The notes beneath the pieces are model-generated. The model made no database searches, was not told where the DNA came from, and saw only the letters and a program-made list of their open reading frames with translations. The translations under genes were made by a program, and so were the position numbers. From an uncultured Clostridia bacterium (GTDB taxonomy: Bacteria > Bacillota > Clostridia > Peptostreptococcales > Anaerovoracaceae), in NCBI GenBank assembly GCA_945830395.1, contig CALZYE010000006.1, positions 1-64,000 of the forward strand: a stretch of 64,000 bases of DNA, read 5' to 3'. This document shows positions 25,719-34,141 of this stretch, piece after piece; the stretch's first letter is position 1, and each line of letters opens with the position of its first letter.

Positions 25719-26645
25719 TTAATTAATATCTTCAAAACATTTCTTTACAATCTCCCACTGACTTTTTATAAAATTATTATACCTTCTTAACGGTGTTCTT
25801 GTCTTATTCAGTTCTCTTACATCTTTACCTATATTCCCCGAAACATTACTTCTTTTCAAGGCTTTTCTGTATTCCACATACGAGTATTCTGCATCTATAA
25901 TTGTACTCTTATTTATTTCCTTTGAATTATATATTTTAGTTTTCCATTCAGGACCTAATGTAGCATTAAAGTACAAATCACAGTTTAACGGGATTTTACA
26001 TTCCACTTCTTCAAACAGGACTGTCTGAGTCTCTGAATATATATCTTGCGGCAAAACAACTTTTTTCAAATTAGAGTTTTTCCTATAATATAATTTGTCA
26101 CTCAGTGTTGCATGTTTTTCCAGTTTTTCCAATGAGCTAAGCATCAACAACCTGAGAAAACTTTCATATTTTCTTCCAATTCTTTTAGGCAGCTTCTTTA
26201 AGAACCAACCCTTCCTAAATTTTCTCTTAATCCAATAATAATAAATATATTTGCTTACTGAAAAGCGCTCTTCTACATTTTGAGAATAAATGGGAATAAT
26301 GCTGACGGCAATACCGTTTTCTTTGATTTTTAGGGGATTGTTTAATCTCCAGTATAGACTATCACAATCAACATACCTGAATATATTAGCTCTAAGCTTT
26401 GAATTTGAATACAGAGATTCCATACACCTATTGCTCTGATCTTTTTCTTCAATGATTTTCTTCAATTTAAGTATATTCTTATAAAGCATTCCTATTTCTA
26501 ATGTTGGCGATTCTGATTCAAATGCTCCGCTTCTAAAGCCTCTCAATGCATATGAACCCATTAAAAAAAATTCCAAACCATTCTCGTCACATATAGATTT
26601 AATTTCTCTCAATAACTGAATTATTTTCTGTTGTGCTTTCGTCAT
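25719..26645 (-). CDS. Degenerate LicD-like protein (pseudo-LicD, copy A2)
   Basis: A 308-aa protein in the same register as the catalytic LicD genes (L12, C19, L28), with residues 45-50 reading ESPTLE in place of WDDDID. All catalytic aspartates are lost. Its first 47 nt overlap the 3' end of the catalytic copy A1, which shows tight coupling. It is shorter than copy B2 and rich in Lys, Asn and Ile. Function unknown; likely a partner of the catalytic LicD. Confidence 0.7.
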   Translation of the reverse strand: MTKAQQKIIQLLREIKSICDENGLEFFLMGSYALRGFRSGAFESESPTLEIGMLYKNILKLKKIIEEKDQSNRCMESLYSNSKLRANIFRYVDCDSLYWRLNNPLKIKENGIAVSIIPIYSQNVEERFSVSKYIYYYWIKRKFRKGWFLKKLPKRIGRKYESFLRLLMLSSLEKLEKHATLSDKLYYRKNSNLKKVVLPQDIYSETQTVLFEEVECKIPLNCDLYFNATLGPEWKTKIYNSKEINKSTIIDAEYSYVEYRKALKRSNVSGNIGKDVRELNKTRTPLRRYNNFIKSQWEIVKKCFEDIN

Positions 26646-28251
26646 ATTTTCTCCCCGTAAGCGCGTTTAATCTTTCATCAACATGTAATAACAGCATTCC
26701 ATTTTTGGTGTTTTCTCTAACCTCATTATAAAGTTCTACCAAACCTTCAATTCTGCACAAGTCAAACTTAATATCTGCAAGCAACCCTGTAAACTCCACT
26801 CTGTCTCTATAAGCAATTGAAAGCTTGTATACTTGCTCCTCCAAGCGTTCAAGTTTATTTTTATCTGCTGAAGCTTGACAATATAGAAAACTTACCTTAA
26901 GATACTCCGCATCATAAGATTCTATTGTTTCACAGTATTCATCCAGCTTTAAAATTAAATCTTCTTCATTTTTAAGTTCATTATCATAAAATTTAATGTA
27001 TAATTCACTTATAATGTTTAAGAAATCACTTAATTTTTTTAACTTCCCGGTTACCGGCAGTTTTTTCGCTCTCCATGATAAAACATCCTTTGCAGGTATG
27101 TAGTCGCCTTTCTTTATCAACGGTAATAACGCATAGTACAAATTCTCATCGCCTATATTCAGAAATGACTTTGTTCGGTTGAAGATCAAGCTGAACTGCA
27201 GCCTATACCAAATCTCAAAATTCTTTTCAATCCCGGTAAAATCGCCGTCTTTTTCCATACGGTCAAGTTCTTCCAATGTTTTTCCGTATTTTTCAAGTTT
27301 ATCTACTACATGTACTCTATGCGCAGCTTGCTGTTTTTCTAATATTTCCAGTGATTTGAAATAAACCTTGGGAGATAGATATTTTCTTTTTCTGTAGGCT
27401 TCCATAAGCTTAGGTTTGTCTATAAGCCCCTTATATATCTGCACATATTCTAAATAGGATTTTTTATCATCAGATATTATATCATGAATTTTTTGTTCCT
27501 CTATTTCAGGAATATACATCCAAGACTCACCGTATTCGGCTCTTAAGGCACCCTCTGCATACGGCAGTACGGGAAGTTCTGTTTGCTCAAAGGAAACATA
27601 CTTAGGTGGTCCTACCCATTCCTTTTTTATGCGAACATCATTGCCTCCCCACCTCAGACAATATTCATCGCTTTCGTCTATATCAATCGTAAAAAGCTCG
27701 CTTTCCAATTCTTTTAAGAGCTGCTCTCTCCCTTCAGATTTACAGCGTGCTAAATAAAAATTATATAAATCCTTATCAAGATATTCAAATATGTTGTAAT
27801 TTGCCACCCTAAAATTAGTATTTATCAGTTCTGTGTATATCCAATGCTTTTTCCTCCACTGAATTTTTTCTTTAGGATCAAATGGCATGGGATCTATAAT
27901 AAACAATTCCAAAAAATAACCTTTAGGATGATCATCTATCATCCTGGAAGGAATCATCATTGTGCTTTTTTTGTCCACCAATCTGCATATACAGTTATTA
28001 TAATTTTTATACAGCGAATGATCCAGATATACGAGTTCTTCTTTCTCAAACTCCTCTCTAAAATCTACTATCTTCTGCAAATTTTCTCTATCGATGTATA
28101 AATCAATGTCATCATCCCACGGAATAAAGCCATGATGCCTGATTGCGCCTAAGGCTGTTCCACCTCCCAAATAATATGTAATATTATTTTTTTTGCAAAT
28201 TCTTTCAAACTTAGTCAATAACTCGTACAGTTTGTTTTGCAGCTTATTCAT
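26599..28251 (-). CDS. LicD-family phosphotransferase (copy A1)
   Basis: A 550-aa paralogue of copy B1, with GGGTALGAIR and WDDDIDLYI (from residue 45), IIDPMPFD, RWGGNDVR and SWMYIPE. The C-terminal half is helical and TPR-like. Likely transfers a phospho-substituent from a CDP carrier to the polymer. It heads the first licD / pseudo-licD / tagD module and lies 15 nt after the carboxypeptidase-like gene. Confidence 0.88.
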   Translation of the reverse strand: MNKLQNKLYELLTKFERICKKNNITYYLGGGTALGAIRHHGFIPWDDDIDLYIDRENLQKIVDFREEFEKEELVYLDHSLYKNYNNCICRLVDKKSTMMIPSRMIDDHPKGYFLELFIIDPMPFDPKEKIQWRKKHWIYTELINTNFRVANYNIFEYLDKDLYNFYLARCKSEGREQLLKELESELFTIDIDESDEYCLRWGGNDVRIKKEWVGPPKYVSFEQTELPVLPYAEGALRAEYGESWMYIPEIEEQKIHDIISDDKKSYLEYVQIYKGLIDKPKLMEAYRKRKYLSPKVYFKSLEILEKQQAAHRVHVVDKLEKYGKTLEELDRMEKDGDFTGIEKNFEIWYRLQFSLIFNRTKSFLNIGDENLYYALLPLIKKGDYIPAKDVLSWRAKKLPVTGKLKKLSDFLNIISELYIKFYDNELKNEEDLILKLDEYCETIESYDAEYLKVSFLYCQASADKNKLERLEEQVYKLSIAYRDRVEFTGLLADIKFDLCRIEGLVELYNEVRENTKNGMLLLHVDERLNALTGRKYDESTTENNSVIERN

Positions 28252-28266
28252 TTTATTAACCCCTAA

Positions 28267-29232
28267 CTAAATGTTTCTCATAATCTTCAATACATCTCCA
28301 ATACTTTCATTCGTACATTTGTCCTTATCTTTCCTATGTTTATTGCCCATAACAACGATAAGATATATTTTTTTATGTTTTTTAGCCACTACAACAACAG
28401 TTCTGCCAACTGAACGCGAGTAGCCATATTTACCACCTATAACCTTGAATTTGCTATTATTGTATTCTTTAAACCGCTTTACCGTTGTATTACTGCATTT
28501 CACCCCCTGAGGATGTTGGGGAGTTCTTCCGGACCTATAACTTGCAGTTGTAATAATTTTATAAAATTTTTTATCCTTCATTGCAATACGCAAAAGTCTT
28601 ATTACATCTCTCGCCGTGCTATATTGCCCTTTCTTCTTCGCCCCATCGACATTTACATATTCAGTATCTTTTAAACCAAGCTTCTTAGCTTCCAGGTTCA
28701 TCTCTTTTACATAATTTTGGGCATTCCCCTTGAGCCTTATGGCAATTGTTTTTGCACTGTCTGCATCCGATCTCAGCATCATGGCGTAAAGTAAGTCCTT
28801 ATATCTCAGTTTTTCACCTTGCACATAGTCCGAAGAGGTTTCTCCCTGTTTTAGCGTTAATTTTAGCACCTTTGCATCTAATTTGATTTTATCACTCAGT
28901 TTTATATTTTTTTGTGACATTATCTGCAGGGCTTTCCTACAATTCATAAGCTTAACCAAGGATGTCACCGGCATTCGTTTCCCACCGTTACGGTCAAATA
29001 TAACCGTATTACTTGTCAAATCATACACATGGATGCATCTGCTGTTATAATCAAGTTTTTTTAGCTTCTTCAAATGTTGTGATTTAACAGATTTCCCCGT
29101 GATTTTTGTCTCCTTATTTCCTTTATTTGTTTTACTTGCACCACCATCCACACTGCAAGAAACAAGCAATGAGGAAACCAAAACCATGCACATGCCAATA
29201 GCAATATATTTCATTTTACTTAAATGGCTCAT
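28267..29232 (-). CDS. Lipoprotein D,D-carboxypeptidase-like protein (peptidase S11)
   Basis: A 321-aa exported serine peptidase of the D-alanyl-D-alanine carboxypeptidase type. The N-terminus carries a signal peptide ending in a lipobox (LLVSC), so it should be a lipoprotein. The SxxK motif is present (SLVK in MPVTSLVKLMNC). The other two motifs diverge: the SxN position reads SDAD and KTG reads KYG (GGKYGYSRSVG). It may have unusual specificity or be a weak enzyme. It precedes the licD modules in the same orientation. Confidence 0.78.
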   Translation of the reverse strand: MSHLSKMKYIAIGMCMVLVSSLLVSCSVDGGASKTNKGNKETKITGKSVKSQHLKKLKKLDYNSRCIHVYDLTSNTVIFDRNGGKRMPVTSLVKLMNCRKALQIMSQKNIKLSDKIKLDAKVLKLTLKQGETSSDYVQGEKLRYKDLLYAMMLRSDADSAKTIAIRLKGNAQNYVKEMNLEAKKLGLKDTEYVNVDGAKKKGQYSTARDVIRLLRIAMKDKKFYKIITTASYRSGRTPQHPQGVKCSNTTVKRFKEYNNSKFKVIGGKYGYSRSVGRTVVVVAKKHKKIYLIVVMGNKHRKDKDKCTNESIGDVLKIMRNI

Positions 29233-29266
29233 AGATTCACCACTGTTTATTATTTATAAAGGCATT

Positions 29267-29455
29267 AACTATTTCTTAAGCCCTCTCTTAATCTGTATTA
29301 TCGAGGTTTCAGGAGTTCTATGCAAGTAAACGGTGTATCAATATTCTTCCAAAAATCAAATTTCCCCTATCAAGCATAGTCAATTACAAATGTATCTACA
29401 TAACACTCTTTAATATCGCAAATCTTTTACTCCCAATTTTCCTCCGGAATCAAAT
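29267..29455 (-). pseudogene. Remnant of a tagD gene (3' half)
   Basis: On the minus strand this reads LIPEENWE, stop, KICDIKE, YVDTFVI, two stops, GKFDF, then after a frameshift YLHRTPETSIIQIKRGLKK. It matches the 3' half of the intact tagD at 25208-25597 block by block. Stop codons and a frameshift show it is decayed. The 5' half is missing. It fills most of the otherwise gene-free stretch 29233-29640. Confidence 0.88.
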
Positions 29456-29548
29456 CGCTTTCATATAAAAATACTTTTTTAATTATACAATACTATCTCA
29501 AAAATAGCAAAATAGTACAATAATTTTATTTACATCTGCAATTTTAAA

Positions 29549-29575
29549 GAGAGGATTGTGGCTCCTCCCTTTTTT
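29549..29575. terminator. Possible terminator after the secreted-protein gene
   Basis: GAGAGGA (29549-29555) and TCCTCCC (29563-29569) pair with one mismatch around TTGTGGC. The T-run is stronger on the plus strand (TTTTTT) than on the minus (CTTTAAAATT), so it may act weakly on the minus-strand gene or bidirectionally. Confidence 0.45.
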
Positions 29576-29640
29576 AAATTCCATTATCGTCATTTTGCAA
29601 ACTTTTTAGCAATTCACAGAAAAATTTCCATAATCTCCAT

Positions 29641-30573
29641 TTACAACTTAAAATACCCAATCTCGTCAAATTGCTTTTTACCATATCCTCCATTTGTCGC
29701 ATAATAAAGTCGATTTTTCAATACATTGCAGCCTTCAATCTCAAATGTCTTTAAGTCGGTTCTCTTTGCCACATAACACTTTTCATAGGAAGCTGTCTTA
29801 TTTTTCAATACATCTTTCCAGTTATATTTCAAAATTACAGATTCATTTGCATTTGAGTGACCTGCCCAAAGAGGAACATATAACTTCCCATCAGAAAACT
29901 CAATACCCTGTCTAATATAATCATCATATTTTTTCCCAAATTTTAAAGTTCCTATATATCTTAGGTTTGCCGTTTCCCTTGACTTTGAAACATCAATTGA
30001 TACTGTATATATATTCTTTGCAATTTTTACTATGAAAGTATAAATCGTTCCTTTTGAGGATAATTTATCTACCCCTCCTACTTTAACGACTTTTCCGTGT
30101 AGCTTTAATTTATAATGTCCAACTGCCTTGTAAGTTAATTTCCCTTCCTTACTTTTATAAATCTCTATATTAGTCAAATCTTTATTGGCCTTATTATTAT
30201 CGTTTTCATATGTTGTAACCAGTAGATGAGTATTGCCTTTCTGTGAAAATGTAACCATATCATTTGCATGACCAAATGCACATGCATCCGAAGATTTTAT
30301 TGCTTTGATTTCTACAGGATTCTTGTTTTTCCCTTCAATATCTGAACGGTAAAGTTTATAATGGTTTTTCTCACCTTTATATCTCTGAATATAATAAGCA
30401 TATCTGCTCCCAACGGCAAAAGCTTGTGTATTTGTATAGCTCTCATTATTTGAAATTGACACAACCTTATGCGTAAGTTTCTCTGTCGCTGCGCTCACCG
30501 GAATTGCGCCAACAATCAATATAATTGCTATGACAATACCGGTAAAAATTCTTAATCTGTTTCTTTTCATCAT
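29641..30573 (-). CDS. Secreted protein of unknown function
   Basis: A 310-aa protein with a clear signal peptide (MMKRNRLRIFTGIVIAIILIVGAIPVSA, cleavage near ATEK). The mature part is rich in Tyr, Lys and Asn and shows repeating beta-strand patterns, such as VGSRYAYYIQRYKG, DGKLYVPLWAG and KNRLYYATNGG, like a beta-propeller. No catalytic motif was recognised. It is the most 5' gene of the minus-strand envelope locus; there is a 230-nt gap before etfA. Confidence 0.7.
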   Translation of the reverse strand: MMKRNRLRIFTGIVIAIILIVGAIPVSAATEKLTHKVVSISNNESYTNTQAFAVGSRYAYYIQRYKGEKNHYKLYRSDIEGKNKNPVEIKAIKSSDACAFGHANDMVTFSQKGNTHLLVTTYENDNNKANKDLTNIEIYKSKEGKLTYKAVGHYKLKLHGKVVKVGGVDKLSSKGTIYTFIVKIAKNIYTVSIDVSKSRETANLRYIGTLKFGKKYDDYIRQGIEFSDGKLYVPLWAGHSNANESVILKYNWKDVLKNKTASYEKCYVAKRTDLKTFEIEGCNVLKNRLYYATNGGYGKKQFDEIGYFKL

Positions 30574-30742
30574 TCGACCTCCTCATGCAGAAATATTACT
30601 TGACAGTTTTCTCAATATCTATGTGCCAAAATACATATTTAAGACACACATATTTTAGATAAAACCTCGCTTTTATTTAGATTAACAACTACACCTTAAC
30701 ACTTGCACATAGCTTAAATTACATTCTCCTCCCCGTTTTAGC

Positions 30743-30776
30743 AAAACAGGGGAGTGCACACGCACTCCCCTGCTTT
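30743..30776 (-). terminator. Terminator of the bcd-etfBA operon
   Basis: CAGGGGAGTGC (30747-30757) and GCACTCCCCTG (30762-30772) form a perfect 11-bp stem with a 4-nt loop. On the minus strand TTTTGC follows. It lies 38 nt after the etfA stop. Confidence 0.88.
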
Positions 30777-30809
30777 AGTCATTTTAAGCTTTGCTGATGC
30801 AAGTCATTC

Positions 30810-31913
30810 TTATTTTTCTGAAGCGTCAAACAGAGCTTCTGCGTTGTCCCATTCTTCAATCAGTTCAGGGATAACTTTGTATAGGTCACCAACGATACCG
30901 TAGTCAGCAACTTCAAAGATAGGAGCATCTGCATCCTTGTTGATAGCTACGATGATGTCGGAGTTCTGCATACCTGCCAAATGCTGGATAGCTCCTGAAA
31001 TTCCGCAAGCGAAATAGATTTTAGGCTTAACGGTCGTTCCTGTCTGTCCAACCTGGTGTGAATGATCAATCCAACCTGAGTCAACAGCAGCACGGGATGC
31101 ACCTACAACGCCGCCAACCTTATCAGCGAATTTCTTTATCAGGTCAAATCCTGCAGCATCGCCAAGACCGCGACCGCCGGAGCAGATGATGTCCGCATCT
31201 GTCAGAGAAACAAGTTCTTTAGCAGACTTAACGATGTCAACAATCTCAACTCTGAGATCCGATTCTGAGATAGAAGGAGTGATTCTTACGATCTCGCCTG
31301 TAGCTCCTTCTCTCTTCTCAATCTTCTGCATAACGCCCGGACGAACTGTAGCCATCTGAGGTCTGTGGTTAGGGCAGATGATTGTAGCCATCAGGTTTCC
31401 ACCGAATGCAGGACGAGTCATCTTCAGTCCCTTATCAGGATCTTCAGGGTTTAGCGTAGCCGTGTTCAAAGTTGTATTTGCTTCTGCAAACTTAATGTAT
31501 TCAGCAACTGATACATCAAGGTGCGTACAGTCAGCTGTAAGACCTGTCTTCAGTCTTGCTGCAACTCTTGGTGCAAGGTCTCTTCCGATATGTGTAGCAC
31601 CATACATGAAAATTGCAGGTTTAAGTTCATTTACCGCATCAACGATAACCTTTGTGTAGCCGTCTGTTGTGTAGTTTTTCAGCATAGCATCTTCGATATA
31701 GTAAACTACATCTGCACCATACTCAAAGCATTCCTTTGCAAGACCATCTACACCTTCACCAACAAGCAAAGCACAAACTTTAGTTGTGTCGTCAATGTCC
31801 TTAGCAAGTTTTGTCGCCTCTCCTAAAAGTTCAAGAGCGACATTCATGAGTTTTCCTTCACGCTGTTCAACGAAAACCCAAATATTTCTGTAATCGTCAA
31901 AATTATTTGCCAT
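30810..31913 (-). CDS. etfA: Electron transfer flavoprotein alpha subunit
   Basis: EtfA with EtfB passes electrons between acyl-CoA dehydrogenase and other carriers; in Clostridia the complex with butyryl-CoA dehydrogenase may bifurcate electrons. The 367-aa protein has the C-terminal FAD domain with [48 protein letters not shown] and [21 protein letters not shown]. It is the third gene of the operon, 17 nt after etfB. Confidence 0.96.
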   Translation of the reverse strand: MANNFDDYRNIWVFVEQREGKLMNVALELLGEATKLAKDIDDTTKVCALLVGEGVDGLAKECFEYGADVVYYIEDAMLKNYTTDGYTKVIVDAVNELKPAIFMYGATHIGRDLAPRVAARLKTGLTADCTHLDVSVAEYIKFAEANTTLNTATLNPEDPDKGLKMTRPAFGGNLMATIICPNHRPQMATVRPGVMQKIEKREGATGEIVRITPSISESDLRVEIVDIVKSAKELVSLTDADIICSGGRGLGDAAGFDLIKKFADKVGGVVGASRAAVDSGWIDHSHQVGQTGTTVKPKIYFACGISGAIQHLAGMQNSDIIVAINKDADAPIFEVADYGIVGDLYKVIPELIEEWDNAEALFDASEK

Positions 31914-31930
31914 GATTATTGATCCTCCTC

Positions 31931-32725
31931 CTAAATAACGTGCTTCTTCTTAAGATCGATGAGCAAGTTCTTAGCGATATCCTTTTCTGTATCTCCTTCA
32001 ACAGTAACACCCTTTCCCTTTGGCTTTGGTGTGAATGAACGATATACATTTGTCGGGGATGCCTTTAAACCTACGATTGTTCTGTCAACCTTGACATCAT
32101 CAGCACTCCAAACCTTGATATCCTTTTCGTCGAAAATTCTGCCAATGTTCATGTATCTTGGAGTATTTAATTCCTTTATGCATGTAAGCATGCAAGGAGT
32201 CTTAACCTTAAGTACTTCATAACCGTCCTCAAGCTGTCTGTGAACAGTTACTTCCTTCATATCCTGTGAAATTTCAAATTTCTCAACATATGTAACCTGC
32301 GGAATGTTGATTTTTTCGGCAATCTGAGGACCTACCTGAGCAGTGTCTCCGTCGATAGCCTGTCTTCCTGCAAAGATCAAATCAAATTCGCCGTAAGTTT
32401 CAATTGTTGCAGCGATCGCATTTGATGTTGCGTATGTATCTGAACCTCCGACTGCTCTATCTGACAGCAAGATAGCTTCGTCTGCACCCATAGCAATACA
32501 TTCAAACAACATTTCCTGAGCCTGTGGAGGTCCCATAGAAACTACTGTTACATGAACATCATCAAACTTATCTTTAATCTTTAATGCTTCTTCCAAAGCG
32601 TTAGCATCGTCATTGTTCAAAATACTTGGAACACCGTCACGAATCAATGTACCGGTTTCCGGATTGATTTTAATCTCATTTGTATCAGGAACTTGCTTAG
32701 CGCAAACTAGAATTTTAAATGCCAT
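31931..32725 (-). CDS. etfB: Electron transfer flavoprotein beta subunit
   Basis: A 264-aa EtfB with [17 protein letters not shown] at the start and the AMP/FAD-binding segment [22 protein letters not shown]. Together with EtfA it forms the flavoprotein that serves the adjacent acyl-CoA dehydrogenase. ATG at 32725 lies just after the bcd stop. Confidence 0.96.
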   Translation of the reverse strand: MAFKILVCAKQVPDTNEIKINPETGTLIRDGVPSILNNDDANALEEALKIKDKFDDVHVTVVSMGPPQAQEMLFECIAMGADEAILLSDRAVGGSDTYATSNAIAATIETYGEFDLIFAGRQAIDGDTAQVGPQIAEKINIPQVTYVEKFEISQDMKEVTVHRQLEDGYEVLKVKTPCMLTCIKELNTPRYMNIGRIFDEKDIKVWSADDVKVDRTIVGLKASPTNVYRSFTPKPKGKGVTVEGDTEKDIAKNLLIDLKKKHVI

Positions 32726-32743
32726 TTCTATTTCCTCCTATAC

Positions 32744-33886
32744 TTATCTAAAAGTTCTTGCTGCAATTACCAATTTCTGAACTTCTGAGGTACCTTCATA
32801 GATTTCCGTAATCTTCGCATCCCTCATCATTCTTTCAACCGGATAATCTGCCGTGTATCCGTATCCGCCGTGGAACTGCACGCACTTAGTGGTTACCGCC
32901 ATTGCAGTTTCAGCTGCGAATAACTTAGCCATAGCAGCGGCTTCACCGTAATCAGCACCGGCATCTTCTAAGAATGCAGCCTTGTAAACCAAAAGTCTGG
33001 CAGCTTCAATTCTGGTTTTCATCTCAGCCATTTCAAACTGAAGAGCCTGGAACTGCGACAATTTTCTACCAAACTGTTTTCTTGCTTTCATGTATTCAAC
33101 AGTTACATCGAATGCACCCTGTGCAATTCCCAGAGCCTGTGAAGCAATTCCGATACGACCGCCGTCTAATGTTGACATCGCAACCTTGAATCCCTGTCCA
33201 ACCTTAGCAAGAAGTCTGTCTTTAGGGATTCTGCAGTTCTGGAAGATAAGTTCTGTTGTTGATGAACCGTGAATACCCATCTTATCTTCTGTCTTACCGA
33301 TTGAGAATCCCGGATCTCCCTTTTCTACGATGAAAGCAGAAATTCCGCCGCGAGTTCCCTTTGTCTTATCCGTCATAGCCATTACAACGAACACATCTGC
33401 ATATCCGCCGTTTGTGATGAATACCTTTGCACCGTTAAGTACATACTCATCTCCGTCCAAATCTGCTCTTGTCTGCTGTCCGCCGGCATCAGTACCTGCA
33501 TTAGGTTCTGTAAGACCGAAAGCACCAAGTTTCTTGCCTGCAAGCAAGTCGGGAAGGTACTTCATCTTCTGTTCTTCTGTACCGAATTTGTAAATAGGCC
33601 AGCAGCAAAGTGATGTGTGAGCTGATACTACTACAGCAGTTGAACCGCAAACTCTTGCCAATTCTTCTACAGTAATTGCATATGAGACTTCATCTCCACC
33701 AGCTCCGCCGTACTTTTTAGGAAAAGGAATACCCATCATACCGTATTTAGCCATCTTTTCCACAGTTTCAACAGGGAATCTATGTTCCTTGTCAATATCT
33801 GCAGCGATAGGTTCAACTTCGGTTTCAGCAAATTCTCTTACCATTTTTCTTACGAATTCCTGTTCCTTCGTTAGTTGAAAGTTCAT
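32744..33886 (-). CDS. bcd: Acyl-CoA dehydrogenase (butyryl-CoA dehydrogenase type)
   Basis: A 380-aa flavoprotein dehydrogenase of short-chain acyl-CoA type. Signatures are FGLTEPNAGTDAGGQQT, MGIHGSSTTEL, and the end QFHGGYGYTADYPVERMMRDAKITEIYEGTSEVQ, where the catalytic glutamate sits in YEGTSEVQ. It heads the bcd-etfB-etfA operon, which points to butyrate-type or reductive acyl-CoA metabolism. No crt, hbd or thl lies next to it. The ATG has AGGAGG upstream. Confidence 0.94.
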   Translation of the reverse strand: MNFQLTKEQEFVRKMVREFAETEVEPIAADIDKEHRFPVETVEKMAKYGMMGIPFPKKYGGAGGDEVSYAITVEELARVCGSTAVVVSAHTSLCCWPIYKFGTEEQKMKYLPDLLAGKKLGAFGLTEPNAGTDAGGQQTRADLDGDEYVLNGAKVFITNGGYADVFVVMAMTDKTKGTRGGISAFIVEKGDPGFSIGKTEDKMGIHGSSTTELIFQNCRIPKDRLLAKVGQGFKVAMSTLDGGRIGIASQALGIAQGAFDVTVEYMKARKQFGRKLSQFQALQFEMAEMKTRIEAARLLVYKAAFLEDAGADYGEAAAMAKLFAAETAMAVTTKCVQFHGGYGYTADYPVERMMRDAKITEIYEGTSEVQKLVIAARTFR

Positions 33887-33962
33887 GTAAATGCCTCCTT
33901 AAATTATAATAACGGTCCCTACTCCTCAAGGGATGCTCCATAACCGTTTAGCGTAAATGCGA

Positions 33963-34030
33963 CAATCGTTAAAATGAAAGTTTATTTTTTAACAATTGCT
34001 GTCAGCACTATTATTAGTTAAACATGTTTA
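33963..34030 (-). promoter_or_regulatory. Inverted repeats upstream of bcd (candidate operator region)
   Basis: CAATCGTTAAAA (33963-33974) and TTTTAACAATTG (33987-33998) are inverted repeats with one mismatch, and TAAACATGTTTA (34019-34030) is a perfect 12-bp palindrome. TTAACA/TTGTTAA half-sites recall Rex, but the spacing differs from the usual 4 nt, so the regulator is not identified. They lie 77-144 nt upstream of the bcd start. Confidence 0.4.
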
Positions 34031-34141
34031 GTCAGTTTTTGCAAGTGATTTTTGACTTTTTGTAGAAATGAATCACAATAAATTTATGTGATTCCAAAAC
34101 GAATCACTTTGGTGAAAAATATCATCTTAAAGTTTTTTATT

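Noticed and set aside
33963-33998. Firm assignment of a Rex operator upstream of bcd
   Set aside because: Half-sites resemble Rex but are about 16 nt apart instead of 4; kept only as a generic candidate operator.
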